A stretch of 64,000 bases of DNA, taken from contig NZ_FOGO01000015.1 in the NCBI RefSeq assembly GCF_900111245.1, positions 133,409 through 197,408 of the forward strand, read 5' to 3'. This DNA is from Streptomyces qinglanensis (GTDB lineage Bacteria; Actinomycetota; Actinomycetes; Streptomycetales; Streptomycetaceae). Position numbers and translations under genes: made by a program. Below the pieces are notes generated by a model. It was not told the DNA's origin, did not search any database, and worked only from the letters and a program-made list of their open reading frames with translations. Below are positions 42,581 to 52,451 of this stretch, in pieces (the stretch's first letter is position 1; each line of letters starts with the position of its first letter).

Positions 42581-43438
42581 GTGGGATCTCTGCGCAATCC
42601 GATCGGGCCGCTTCCCTCCTCCATCTACTGGCGCCGGAGGGCAGTTGCCTTTGCTGTCCTCGCGCTGCTGGTCCTGATCGTCGTCTGGGCGGTGACCTCG
42701 TTCGGCGGCGATCCGTCCCGGGACGAGGGCAAGGGTGACGGCAAGGGCAACGGCCCCGCCGGCACCATCACTCCGGGCCCCACCGACTCCGGCCCGGCGA
42801 TCAGCGAGCGCCCGGGCGGCCGGGACGAGGAGGACGGCGGCTCCGACGGGGCGGGCGGTTCGGGAGGTTCCGACGAGGAGGACCGGTCCTCGGCGGGCGG
42901 CACCGGCTGGGGTGCGGGAGACGGTTCGGGCGCGTCGGACAACGACGGTTCCGGCACGGAGGGTTCCGGCTCCGGCGGTTCGGGCTCCGGGGGCACCGGC
43001 GGCGGGGGAGCGGCGGGTGTGCCGGCTCCGCCGGACCTGGCGGCCTGCCGGCCCGGTGCGGTGACCGTGGCGCTGCGCAGCGTCAAGAAGAAGTACGGAC
43101 CGGACGAGAAGCCGCGGTTCGAGCTGAAGGTCACCAACAAGCGGGACAGCGACTGCCGGATCGACCTCGGCCGCACCGCGACGATCGTGACGATCAACAA
43201 CCCGGAGGACGCCAAGTTCTGGGCCTCCGACGACTGCCCCCCGACCAAGAAGCCGCTGCCGCGGCTGGTGCCGGGCAACGGCAGCTCGACGCACACCCTC
43301 ACCTGGTTCCGCAAGGCCAGCGCCGCCAACTGCGGCACCCCCACCTTCGAGGAGCCCAAGCCTGGCACCTACGAGGTCGAGGTGAAGGTCAAGGGGTTCA
43401 CGAAGGCGGTCCGCACGTCCTTCACCCTGGTGAAGTAG
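42581..43438 (+). CDS. Membrane-anchored extracytoplasmic protein, DUF-type Ig-like domain
   Basis: A 285-aa protein with one N-terminal membrane anchor (AVAFAVLALLVLIVVWAVTSF) after WRRR. A ~100-residue Gly/Ser/Asp-rich spacer and a globular C-terminal domain of ~140 residues (DLAACRPGAVTVALRSVKKKYGPDEKPRFELKVTNKRDSDCRIDLG ... GTYEVEVKVKGFTKAVRTSF) follow. That domain has four cysteines and the strand pattern of an Ig-like or adaptor domain. Probably surface-exposed; no catalytic motif. GTG start, likely leaderless (TAAGGT 6 nt upstream). Confidence 0.78.
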   Translation: MGSLRNPIGPLPSSIYWRRRAVAFAVLALLVLIVVWAVTSFGGDPSRDEGKGDGKGNGPAGTITPGPTDSGPAISERPGGRDEEDGGSDGAGGSGGSDEEDRSSAGGTGWGAGDGSGASDNDGSGTEGSGSGGSGSGGTGGGGAAGVPAPPDLAACRPGAVTVALRSVKKKYGPDEKPRFELKVTNKRDSDCRIDLGRTATIVTINNPEDAKFWASDDCPPTKKPLPRLVPGNGSSTHTLTWFRKASAANCGTPTFEEPKPGTYEVEVKVKGFTKAVRTSFTLVK

Positions 43439-43474
43439 CCGGCACCCGGAACGCGCCGTACCGCCGGAGTGCGC

Positions 43475-43527
43475 CGTACCGCGCGGGGTCCGTCAGACGT
43501 ACCGCGCGGGGCCGGTCAGACGTACCG
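43475..43527 (+). repeat. 23-bp tandem repeat spanning the disA stop codon
   Basis: Units at 43475-43497 and 43498-43520 differ at two positions; a partial third continues to 43527. The disA stop (43516-43518) lies inside the second unit, so the gene's last codons and stop are duplicated downstream. The repeat also fills most of the gap to the convergent gene. Confidence 0.85.
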
Positions 43528-44637
43528 TTCCAGGATCGAGGACTCGGCCAGCCGCGAGAGGCCCTCGCGGACCGAGCGGGCGCGGGCCTCCCCCACGCCG
43601 TCCACCGCCTGGAGGTCGTCCACGCTCGCCGCGAGCAGCTTCTGCAGCCCGCCGAAGTGGTCCACCAGCCGGTCGATGACGGTGCCCGGCAGCCGCGGCA
43701 CCTTGGCCAGCAGCCGGAAGCCGCGGGGCGAGACGGCCGAGTCGAGGGTCTCCGGGGCGCCGCTGTAACCCAGCGCCCGGGCCACGGTGGCCAGTTCGAG
43801 CAGCTCGGTGTGGGTGAGCCGGTCCAGGTCGCTGAGCGCGTCGGGTACCGAGCGCACCCGGCGGCCCGCGCCCCCCGTCTGCGGCGCGTAGTCCCGCACC
43901 ACCAGCTCGCGCTCCGGCTCCACCCCCGCGATCAGCTCGTCCAACTGGAGCGAGAGCAGCCGTCCGTCGGTGCCCAGCTCCACGACGTACTGCTCGATCT
44001 CCGTCGCGATCCGGCGCACCATCTCCAGCCGCTGCGCCACGGCCGTGACGTCCCGCACCGTGACCAGGTCCTCGATCTCCAGCGCGGAGAGCGTCCCGGC
44101 GACCTCGTCCAGCCGCAGCTTGTAGCGCTCCAGGGTGGCCAGGGCCTGGTTGGCGCGGGAGAGGATCGCCGCCGAGTCCTCGAGCACGCGCCGCTGCCCG
44201 TCGACGTAGAGGGCGATCAGCCGCATGGACTGGCTGACCGAGACGACCGGGTAGCCCGTCTGGATCGAGACCCGCTGTGCGGTGCGGTGCCGGGTGCCGG
44301 TCTCCTCCGTCTCGATGGACGCGTCGGGGACCAGTTGCACACCGGCGCGGACGATCTTGGAGATGTCCTTGTCCAGGATGAGCGCACCGTCCAGCTTGCA
44401 CAGTTCGCGCAGCCGGGTCGCGCTGAAGTCCACGTCGAGCACGAAGCCGCCGGTGCACAGGTGCTCGACGCTCCGGTCCATGCCGAGGACGATGAGCCCG
44501 CCGGTGTTGCCGCGCAGGACGCGCTCCAGTCCGTCGCGCAGCGCCGTTCCGGGCGCGACCGCGCTCAGTGAGGCGCGCATCAGGCCGGACGCCCCCTCGG
44601 CCCTGCCGGGGACCGCTGCCCGGTCGTTGGCTGCCAC
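43516..44637 (-). CDS. disA: DNA integrity scanning diadenylate cyclase DisA
   Basis: Makes the second messenger c-di-AMP while scanning DNA. The 373-aa protein has the DAC domain motifs DGA (83-85, LDGALILD) and RHR (116-118, GTRHRTA), a helical spine, and a C-terminal RuvA-like helix-hairpin-helix (DLQAVDGVGEARARSVREGL). The octameric enzyme is inhibited by branched DNA in model species. GTG start preceded by GAAGGAGT. radA, its known partner in other bacteria, lies directly upstream on the same strand with 204 bp between. Confidence 0.96.
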   Translation of the reverse strand: MAANDRAAVPGRAEGASGLMRASLSAVAPGTALRDGLERVLRGNTGGLIVLGMDRSVEHLCTGGFVLDVDFSATRLRELCKLDGALILDKDISKIVRAGVQLVPDASIETEETGTRHRTAQRVSIQTGYPVVSVSQSMRLIALYVDGQRRVLEDSAAILSRANQALATLERYKLRLDEVAGTLSALEIEDLVTVRDVTAVAQRLEMVRRIATEIEQYVVELGTDGRLLSLQLDELIAGVEPERELVVRDYAPQTGGAGRRVRSVPDALSDLDRLTHTELLELATVARALGYSGAPETLDSAVSPRGFRLLAKVPRLPGTVIDRLVDHFGGLQKLLAASVDDLQAVDGVGEARARSVREGLSRLAESSILERYV

Positions 44638-44841
44638 TGCACTCCTTCGGTCGTGCGGGTGCCTGTCGGCATTCTCTCGACCGCAGGACCCACCGCACCC
44701 GGGTGCGGGCCGTACCCGCCCCCCTCGTGGCGCCGCGCACAGCCCCCGTGGTGCTCGTGGTCGGTCGAGACCGGGGCAAAGTCTACCGGCGCGCCGAGCG
44801 GACCCCTCGCCGCGTGCGCTCCCCGCCGGGTTCCCGGGGCC

Positions 44842-46230
44842 TCAGCCGGTGCGGGCCGGGCGGGCCGGGAGCACCCGCAGGGCCTCGCCGATGTCGGCCA
44901 CCTCCAGCACCCGCATACCGTCCGGGACGCGGCCCGGGTCGCCCGGCACCAGCGCGTGGGTGAAGCCCAGCCGGGCGGCCTCCGACAGCCGCCGCTGGAT
45001 ACCGGTCACCCGTCGGACCTCCCCGGCGAGGCCGACTTCGCCGATCGCCACCAGGTTCTTCGGCAGCGGGGTGTCGCTGGCCGCGCTGGCCAGCGCGAGC
45101 GCCACGGCGAGATCGGCCGCGGGCTCGGAGAGCCGCACCCCGCCGACCGTCGCGCTGTAGATGTCCCGTTTGCCCAGGGCGCTGATCCGGCCGCGCTGCT
45201 CCAGCACCGCGAGCATCATCGAGACCCGTGAGTTCTCCAGCCCGGAGGTGGTCCTGCGGGGGGAGGGGATCTGGCTGTCGACGGTGAGCGCCTGCACCTC
45301 CGCGACCAGCGGGCGGCGGCCCTCCAGCGTCACCGTCAGACAGGTGCCGGGGACGGGTTCGGCGCGCCGGGTCAGGAACAGCCCGGAGGGGTCGGCCAGG
45401 CCCGTGATCCCCTCGTCGTGCAGTTCGAAGCAGCCGACCTCGTCCGTCGTGCCGTACCGGTTCTTGACGCCGCGCACCAGGCGCAGCCGCGCGTGCCGGT
45501 CGCCCTCGAAGTGCAGTACCACATCCACCAGGTGCTCCAGCAGCCGCGGACCGGCGATGGCGCCGTCCTTGGTGACGTGGCCGACCAGCAGCGTGGACAT
45601 GCCGCGCTCCTTGGAGGCCCGGATCAGCGCCCCCGCCACCTCCCGCACCTGGGCGACGCCGCCGGGCGCTCCGTCGATCTCCGGTGAGGCCACGGTCTGC
45701 ACCGAGTCCAGCACCAGCAGCGAGGGCTTGACCTCGTCCAGGTGGCCCAGCACCGCGGACAGGTCGGTCTCGGCGGTCAGATACAGGTCGTCGTCGAGCG
45801 CGCTGATCCGGTCGGCCCGCAGGCGCACCTGGCCCGCGGACTCCTCACCGGTCACATAGAGCGTGCGGTGGTCGCCGGAGGCGGCCTTGGCGGCGACGTC
45901 CAGCAGCAGCGTCGACTTGCCGACGCCCGGCTCGCCGGCCAGCAGCACCACGGCACCGGGGACCAGCCCGCCGCCCAGCACCCGGTCCAGTTCGGGCACG
46001 CCGGTGGGGCGCGCGGTGGCCTGCTTGCCGTCCACCTCGCCGATGGGCAGCGCCGACGCCGAGACCCGGCCCGGCGCGGTGGTGCGTACGGCCGGGGCGC
46101 CGCCCACTTCCTCGACGGTGCCCCACGCGTGGCACTCGGGGCAGCGGCCGAGCCACTTGGCGGTCTGCCAGCCGCATTCGGTGCAGCGGTAGGTGGGGCG
46201 GTCCTTGGCGGACGTCTTACGGGCAGCCAT
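44842..46230 (-). CDS. radA: DNA repair protein RadA
   Basis: RecA-like branch-migration ATPase. The 462-aa protein has an N-terminal zinc finger (Cys16, Cys19, Cys30, Cys33: CTEC and CPEC), Walker A GEPGVGKST (99-107), Walker B LLVLDSVQT, the RadA-specific KNRYG motif (256-260) and a C-terminal Lon-like domain (SATVGGVRLSEPAADLAVALALASA). In other bacteria RadA binds and restrains DisA, so the pair here probably links DNA repair and c-di-AMP. The ATG at 46230 is the family start (MAARKTSAKDRPTYRCTEC). Confidence 0.96.
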   Translation of the reverse strand: MAARKTSAKDRPTYRCTECGWQTAKWLGRCPECHAWGTVEEVGGAPAVRTTAPGRVSASALPIGEVDGKQATARPTGVPELDRVLGGGLVPGAVVLLAGEPGVGKSTLLLDVAAKAASGDHRTLYVTGEESAGQVRLRADRISALDDDLYLTAETDLSAVLGHLDEVKPSLLVLDSVQTVASPEIDGAPGGVAQVREVAGALIRASKERGMSTLLVGHVTKDGAIAGPRLLEHLVDVVLHFEGDRHARLRLVRGVKNRYGTTDEVGCFELHDEGITGLADPSGLFLTRRAEPVPGTCLTVTLEGRRPLVAEVQALTVDSQIPSPRRTTSGLENSRVSMMLAVLEQRGRISALGKRDIYSATVGGVRLSEPAADLAVALALASAASDTPLPKNLVAIGEVGLAGEVRRVTGIQRRLSEAARLGFTHALVPGDPGRVPDGMRVLEVADIGEALRVLPARPARTG

Positions 46231-46308
46231 GGACTCACCGTATAGGGGGGCACCGACAGCCGGTCCGCCGTCGCGGCTCCGGCCCGCCTGCTCCTGGGCG
46301 GCGCACTC

Positions 46309-46360
46309 CGGACGCGCCCTTGGACGCACTCCCGACGCACCCCTGGACGCACCCCGAACG
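46309..46360 (+). repeat. About five degenerate 12-bp repeats upstream of radA
   Basis: Copies of a (T)GGACGCAC(T/C)CC unit run from 46309 to about 46360, in the 334-bp gap between divergent radA and the next gene. Confidence 0.6.
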
Positions 46361-46453
46361 CGTCCGGTACATGCGCGGGACTGTCTTCCGGGACGTGCGC
46401 CGTCGGCCGGGCACAGGATGTGCGCCTGCCATGCGCCCCTTTGTGCCCTTGGT

Positions 46454-46490
46454 GTCGCCAAACCCACCGGACGTGTCTTGTTTTGGCGAC
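46454..46490. promoter_or_regulatory. Inverted repeat in the radA upstream region
   Basis: GTCGCCAAAC (46454-46463) and TTTTGGCGAC (46481-46490) match as a 9-bp inverted repeat with a 17-nt spacer. The position between divergent genes suggests an operator or a leader hairpin. This is the only other recognisable element in the 334-bp gap. Confidence 0.45.
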
Positions 46491-46564
46491 GGTCTTCACT
46501 CGAAGGGGGGAATCAGCTGTCGCTGTACTCAGCAAAGCGCCATCATCCGCCTACCGTCGCCGGG

Positions 46565-48253
46565 GTGATGACCAGCAGGCGCGAACACCCGACGAACGCC
46601 CCCGGCGCACCCCCAGCGCATCGGGCGGGCAGGACGACGCACCACCACGCCGCGCACACCGTGGCGGGGTGCGACGACGCGGACCTGAACGGCCTGTTCA
46701 CGTACTGCCTTTCGGTGCTCTGCGAGCACGAATCCGCCCTGGCGGCACTGGGTGAGGCCCTCGCCCTCGCGGACCGCCGGCGGGCACGCGGACGTGCACC
46801 CGAGGGCGAGCATGCCCTCCGGCCCTGGCTCTATGCGCTGGCCCGCTGGGTCTGTGCCCGGCGGCTCGCCGACCAGCGGGCCGGGGAGCGCGAGGAGCAT
46901 GGAGCGTCCGCCGCGCGGGAGTGCGCCGCTGGTCCCGCTGTCGCGCGGCGGGGGGCAGGCACCCGGGCGGCCGGACGGCCCCCGGCCCCCGCCGCGTCTC
47001 CATCCGTCCGGGCCGTCCGGGCCGTTCCGCCCGCCTCTCCCACCGCCGAGCGGGCCGCGCTGCTCGGCGACAGCCGCCCCGGCCCGGCCGGGCACCTCCC
47101 CTCCAGCGTCCGGCGCCACCGCGAACTGGCCGCACTGGCCTGGCCGGAGGCCGCGGGCATCTCGCCCGGGCAGCGCGAGGCCCTCGAACTGTCCGTCCGC
47201 CACGGGCTGTCCGCCGCCCAGATCGCGGCGGTGCTCTCGCTGTCGACCGCCGAGACCGAGGAGTTGCTGCTGAACGCCGCCTGCGAGGTCGAGCGGACCA
47301 GGGCGGCGCTGCACGTCGTGGAGTCCGGCGGCTGCGCGGTCGTCGCCCGGCTCGCGGGGGACGAGCGGCTGCTGCTGGGCACCGCGCTGCGCCGGGAACT
47401 GGTGGAGCACGTGGACGACTGCCCGCAGTGCCGCCGGGCCGCCGAGCGCGCCATGGCCGGGGTCTCCTGGCCGGGCACCGCGCCCGCCTCGGCCGCGCTG
47501 GCCGTGGTGGCGGTGCCCCGGCCCGCTGTCGAGGCGGCGGTCGCGCTGGCGCGCCGGGCGAGAGTCCAGCGCACGCCACGCTTCGACCGCGCGGGCTACC
47601 CCCAGTGCGAGAACGTGCGTCCGGCCCGCCGGGACAGGCTGCGCAGCCGCGCGCTGACCTCCACGGTCGTCGCCGCGGTGCTGGCGGCGCCGGTGGTCGC
47701 GCTGTGGGCGGCCTACCGGGGGGCTCCCGTCACGGGTGCACCGCAGGCCGACCGGTCGGCCACCGCGCCGGACACGGCGGACGGCAGCCGGGCCGGCGGC
47801 CGGGACGGCGGCGCGGGCGGGCCCGGCACCGTGGCTCCCCCGACCGGGTCCCGGGCCTGGCGGGCGGCCCCGGACGGTGCCGCCGCGGGCCCGGCGGGCA
47901 GGGCCGCGGCATCCCGCTCGCACGGCATGGAGCCGCCCGTGCGCGGGCCCGGTGCGCCGTCCGCGCCGAGGGTGGGGCGGCCCGCGTCGGAACCGGCGGC
48001 CGCGCCGCACCGCTCGGTGCCGGTGTCGCGGCCCGCGGCGGCCGCGCCGGACAGTGCGGCGGCCTCCCCGTCCGGCGGCGGTGCTCCGTCCGGCGGTTCG
48101 CCGGCCGACAGCGGTCCGCTGTCCGGGAGCAGTGCTGCGGCGTCGACCGCCACCCCGTCCGCCGCGGAGCCTCCGCCCGCGACGAGCCGGCCCGCGTTCG
48201 CCGACATCGGGCCCTCCGGGCCGCCCCGGGCGCCGAGCGGATCCCCGTCCTGA
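46565..48253 (+). CDS. Membrane protein with sigma-region-4-like and zinc anti-sigma-like motifs
   Basis: About 562 aa. The first ~120 residues (CDDADLNGLFTYCLSVLCEHESALAALGEAL, LRPWLYALARWVCARRL) resemble sigma region 2 in outline. Residues ~192-255 (WPEAAGISPGQREALELSVRHGL then SAAQIAAVLSLSTAETEELLLNAACEVERTR) look like sigma region 4. ELVEHVDDCPQCRRAAE then gives His282-x3-Cys286-x2-Cys289, the zinc anti-sigma pattern. One membrane helix (STVVAAVLAAPVVALWAAY) follows, and an outer ~180-residue Pro/Ala/Ser tail. GTG at 46565 lies 7 nt after TACCGT; the ATG at 46568 is equally possible. I recall similar streptomycete proteins annotated only as hypothetical or BACON-type. Confidence 0.75.
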   Translation: MMTSRREHPTNAPGAPPAHRAGRTTHHHAAHTVAGCDDADLNGLFTYCLSVLCEHESALAALGEALALADRRRARGRAPEGEHALRPWLYALARWVCARRLADQRAGEREEHGASAARECAAGPAVARRGAGTRAAGRPPAPAASPSVRAVRAVPPASPTAERAALLGDSRPGPAGHLPSSVRRHRELAALAWPEAAGISPGQREALELSVRHGLSAAQIAAVLSLSTAETEELLLNAACEVERTRAALHVVESGGCAVVARLAGDERLLLGTALRRELVEHVDDCPQCRRAAERAMAGVSWPGTAPASAALAVVAVPRPAVEAAVALARRARVQRTPRFDRAGYPQCENVRPARRDRLRSRALTSTVVAAVLAAPVVALWAAYRGAPVTGAPQADRSATAPDTADGSRAGGRDGGAGGPGTVAPPTGSRAWRAAPDGAAAGPAGRAAASRSHGMEPPVRGPGAPSAPRVGRPASEPAAAPHRSVPVSRPAAAAPDSAAASPSGGGAPSGGSPADSGPLSGSSAAASTATPSAAEPPPATSRPAFADIGPSGPPRAPSGSPS

Positions 48254-48353
48254 ACGGGGGCGGGTCCCCGCTGCGTCCGGGCCGTCCGCCTCCGGACCGC
48301 CGGAGCCACCGCCCGGCACGCCCCGGCACGGCCCGGGCAGCACAGCGGGGCCG

Positions 48354-49379
<1,026 letters not shown>

Positions 49380-49555
49380 CCGGCCGCGCCGCTCCCCGCG
49401 GTGTGCTGCGGGGCGCGGCACACCGCGGGGAGCGGCACGCCGCGGAGGGCTGCCGCGGCGGGGGGAACTCCCGTACCGTCGGCGGGGAGAGGCCCCGGGG
49501 CCCGACCTGGAGGTACCCGCAGCGGCGGACGGGTGAGGAGGCTAGCGTGCTGGGT

Positions 49556-50488
49556 ATGAGACTCGGTGTCCTCGATGTGGGATCCAACACGGTCCATCTG
49601 CTCGTGGTGGACGCGCACCCCGGCGCCCGGCCGCTTCCGGCGTACTCCCACAAGACCGCGCTGCGGCTGGCCGAAATCCTGGAGGCGGACGGGTCGATCA
49701 GCGAGGAGGGCATCGACCGGATCTGCGCCACGCTCACCGAGGCGCTGCAGATCTCCGAGGACAAGGGGGTCGAGGCGCTGCTGCCGTTCGCGACCTCCGC
49801 GGTGCGCGAGGCGGCCAACGCGGAGCGGGTGCTGGACCGCATCGCCACGGAGACCGGCGTCAAGCTGGAGGTGCTCTCCGGCGCCGACGAGGCGCGGCTG
49901 ACGTTCCTCGCGGTGCGGCGCTGGTTCGGCTGGTCGGCGGGGCGGCTGCTGGTGCTGGACATCGGCGGCGGTTCGCTGGAGATCGCCTACGGGCTGGACG
50001 AGGAGCCCGACGCCGCGGTGTCGCTGCCGCTGGGCGCCGGACGGCTCACCTCCGGCTGGCTGCCGGGCGACCCGCCCGACCCGGAGGACGTGCGGGCCCT
50101 GCGGCGGCATGTGCGCGCGGAGATCGCCCGCACGGTGGGGGAGTTCAACCGGTTCAGCCCGCCCGACCACGTGGTGGCGACCTCCAAGACCTTCAAGCAG
50201 CTCGCCCGGATGGCGGGGGCGCCGCGCAGCGCGGAGGGCCTCTACGCCCGCCGGGTACTGGGCCGGGAGGCGCTGGAGGAGTGGGTGCCCAAGCTCGCGG
50301 TGATGCCCGCGCAGGAGCGTGCGGCCCTGCCCGGGGTCTCCGAGGGCCGGGCCCGCCAGTTGCTGGCGGGCGCCCTCGTGGCGGAGGCGGCCCTGGACCT
50401 CTTCGCCGTCTCCGAGGTCGAGATCTGCCCGTGGGCGCTCCGCGAGGGCATCATCCTGCGCCGTCTGGACCGCCTCCGGACGGTGTGA
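49556..50488 (+). CDS. Ppx/GppA-family phosphatase
   Basis: A 310-aa exopolyphosphatase/pppGpp phosphatase-type protein. Family motifs: LGVLDVGSNTVHLLVVD (first phosphate loop), LLPFATSAVREAANAE, the second ATPase-fold loop LVLDIGGGSLEIAYG and LPLGAGRLT, then FNRFSPPDHVVATSKTFKQLARMAG. It is the short, two-domain form lacking the HD domain. ATG 49556 lies 7 nt after TAGCGT. A GTG at 49547 with GAGGAG 6 nt upstream is an equally good start and would add three residues. Confidence 0.9.
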   Translation: MRLGVLDVGSNTVHLLVVDAHPGARPLPAYSHKTALRLAEILEADGSISEEGIDRICATLTEALQISEDKGVEALLPFATSAVREAANAERVLDRIATETGVKLEVLSGADEARLTFLAVRRWFGWSAGRLLVLDIGGGSLEIAYGLDEEPDAAVSLPLGAGRLTSGWLPGDPPDPEDVRALRRHVRAEIARTVGEFNRFSPPDHVVATSKTFKQLARMAGAPRSAEGLYARRVLGREALEEWVPKLAVMPAQERAALPGVSEGRARQLLAGALVAEAALDLFAVSEVEICPWALREGIILRRLDRLRTV

Positions 50489-50582
50489 GGCCCGCTCGCG
50501 GCGGCCGTCGGCATGCTGGGCCCGGAGCCGGGCGGCGGGGGCCGGTCCCTCATGGGCGGCGAACCGCGCTTAGGGTGGCTGG

Positions 50583-51473
50583 GTGGGCATCGAAAGCGTG
50601 CGGGTCCCCCAGGCGAAGGTCGCGCTGTCGACGGCCTCGGTGTACCCGGAGTCGACGGCCGCGGCCTTCGAGATCGCCGCGCGCCTCGGCTACGACGGCG
50701 TCGAGGTCATGGTGTGGACCGATCCGGTCAGCCAGGACGTCGAGGCGCTGCGGCGACTGTCCGACTTCCACGGGGTGCCCATCCTGGCCGTGCACGCGCC
50801 GTGCCTGCTCATCACGCAGCGTGTCTGGTCCACCGATCCGTGGACGAAGCTGGTCCGGGCCAGGGCGGCGGCCGAGACGCTCGGTGCGTCCACCGTCGTG
50901 GTGCACCCGCCGTTCCGCTGGCAGCGCACCTACGCGCGGGAGTTCGAGCGCGGGGTGTGGCGGATGGCGGACGAGACCGATGTGCGGTTCGCGGTCGAGA
51001 ACATGTACCCCTGGCGCTACCGGGATCGCGAGATGCTGGCCTACGCACCCGACTGGGACCCCACCCGGAACGACTACCGGCACTTCACGATCGACCTCTC
51101 GCACACCGCGACGGCCCGCAACGACACCCTCGCCATGGTGGACCGGATGGGTGACCGCCTGGGGCATGTGCACATCGCCGACGGGAGCGGCTCGGCCAAG
51201 GACGAGCACCTGGTCCCGGGGCGGGGCGCGCAGCCCTGCGCGGAGGTGCTGGAGCGGCTGGCCGCCCGCGGGTTCGACGGCCATGTGGTCGTCGAGGTGA
51301 ACACGCGGCGTGCCATGTCGGCGGCCGAGCGCGAGGAGGATCTGGCCGAGGCCCTGGCCTACACCCGGCTGCACCTTGCCGCCCCCGGCGCCGCTCCTCC
51401 GGCCGACGGAACCGGCGGCGAGCAGGGCGGCCGGAGGGCTGCCGGGCGCCGCATGGGCCGGAGGAAGGCATGA
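50583..51473 (+). CDS. Sugar phosphate isomerase/epimerase-like TIM-barrel protein
   Basis: A 296-aa AP_endonuc_2/xylose isomerase-like barrel. Visible elements are KVALSTASVYPESTAAAFEIAARLGYDGVEVMV, the strand PILAVHAPCLL, ASTVVVHPPFRW, the Glu/Asp metal-site strands FAVENMYPW and FTIDLSHT, GHVHIADGSG and HVVVEVN. The metal-binding residues (E, D, H, E) appear intact. The C-terminus is Gly/Arg-rich. GTG start 6 nt after TAGGGT, without a ribosome-binding site. It overlaps the TetR gene downstream by 4 nt. Substrate unknown. Confidence 0.87.
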   Translation: MGIESVRVPQAKVALSTASVYPESTAAAFEIAARLGYDGVEVMVWTDPVSQDVEALRRLSDFHGVPILAVHAPCLLITQRVWSTDPWTKLVRARAAAETLGASTVVVHPPFRWQRTYAREFERGVWRMADETDVRFAVENMYPWRYRDREMLAYAPDWDPTRNDYRHFTIDLSHTATARNDTLAMVDRMGDRLGHVHIADGSGSAKDEHLVPGRGAQPCAEVLERLAARGFDGHVVVEVNTRRAMSAAEREEDLAEALAYTRLHLAAPGAAPPADGTGGEQGGRRAAGRRMGRRKA

Positions 51474-52264
51474 GCGGGAGTTCCGCCGCCGGGGAGCCGG
51501 CGCCCGCACCCCGCAGGCGGGGCCGCCCGGCACGGCGTACCGCCGAGGACGGGCCCGGGACGCGGGAGCGGATCCTGGCGTCGGCCCGCGGCGAGTTCGC
51601 CGAGCACGGCTACGACAAGGTCTCCGTCCGGGCCATCGCGCGCGGTGCCGGGGTGGACGCGGCGCTGGTCCACCACTACTTCGGCACCAAGGAGCAGGTG
51701 TTCGCGGCCGCGGTCGAGGGCGCCATCGCGCCGGTGCTGATCGTCCCGGAGCTGGTCCGGGAGACCGCGCTGGAGGCCGTGGGCGAGACCGTCACCCGCA
51801 GGTTCCTGGAGACGTGGGAGGACCCCGCGACCCGGGCGCCGCTGCTGGCGATCGTCCGCTCGGCGGTCAACAACGAGCGGGCGGCGGCCGTCTTCCGCGG
51901 CCTGCTGACCCGGAACCTGCTCAACCGGCTGGCGGCCCGGCTCACCGCGCCGGACGCGGAGCTGCGGGTCGGTCTGGCGGCGGCCCAGCTGATCGGGTCG
52001 GCGATGCTGCGGCACGTCATCCGGCTGGAGCCGCTGGCCTCCGAGCCGCTGCCGGCCGTGACCGCCCGGCTGGCGCCGGTCGTCCAGCACCACCTCACCG
52101 GTCCCGGCCCGGCGGGTGCCCCGGTCCCCGGCCCGGCGGGTGCCCCGGTCCCCGGCCCCGCGGGCGATCCCGGCGAGGAGGGCTCCACCGGCCGGGCGGA
52201 CGCCGCCCGCCAGGAGGACGCCTCCGGCCCGGGAGGGCCGTCCCGGCCCCGGCCCACTGCGTGA
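51470..52264 (+). CDS. TetR-family regulator
   Basis: A 264-aa regulator coupled to the epimerase-like gene by an ATGA overlap. The HTH reads TRERILASARGEFAEHGYDKVSVRAIARGAGVDAALVHHYFGTKEQVF. The C-terminal domain (RRFLETWEDPATRAPLLAIVRSAVNNERAAAVF) has the TetR_C-type helix pattern of the PsrA/AcrR-like group. The last ~60 residues are a Gly/Pro/Ala low-complexity tail with a 24-bp duplicated DNA segment (52101-52162). Because it is cotranscribed with the epimerase rather than divergent, its target is not obvious. Confidence 0.9.
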   Translation: MSGSSAAGEPAPAPRRRGRPARRTAEDGPGTRERILASARGEFAEHGYDKVSVRAIARGAGVDAALVHHYFGTKEQVFAAAVEGAIAPVLIVPELVRETALEAVGETVTRRFLETWEDPATRAPLLAIVRSAVNNERAAAVFRGLLTRNLLNRLAARLTAPDAELRVGLAAAQLIGSAMLRHVIRLEPLASEPLPAVTARLAPVVQHHLTGPGPAGAPVPGPAGAPVPGPAGDPGEEGSTGRADAARQEDASGPGGPSRPRPTA

Positions 52265-52451
52265 ACCCGACCCTGTCCATCATCCGGACCCCCTGTCCGG
52301 ATCCTGAGCGGTAGGCGTACGCTCGGATGTTCCATGTACCGCACGATTCCCTCGTACGGCACTGTTTCATCTCGGATCGTCTCGGATACGTACCGCAGCG
52401 GTCGCCGAGCCCACCGCCGTGGCGGCCGCCCGCACCAAGGGAGGGGCAGCC

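Noticed and set aside
46309..46360. CRISPR-like array upstream of radA
   Set aside because: Units are ~12 bp, degenerate and contiguous with no spacers; no cas gene nearby.
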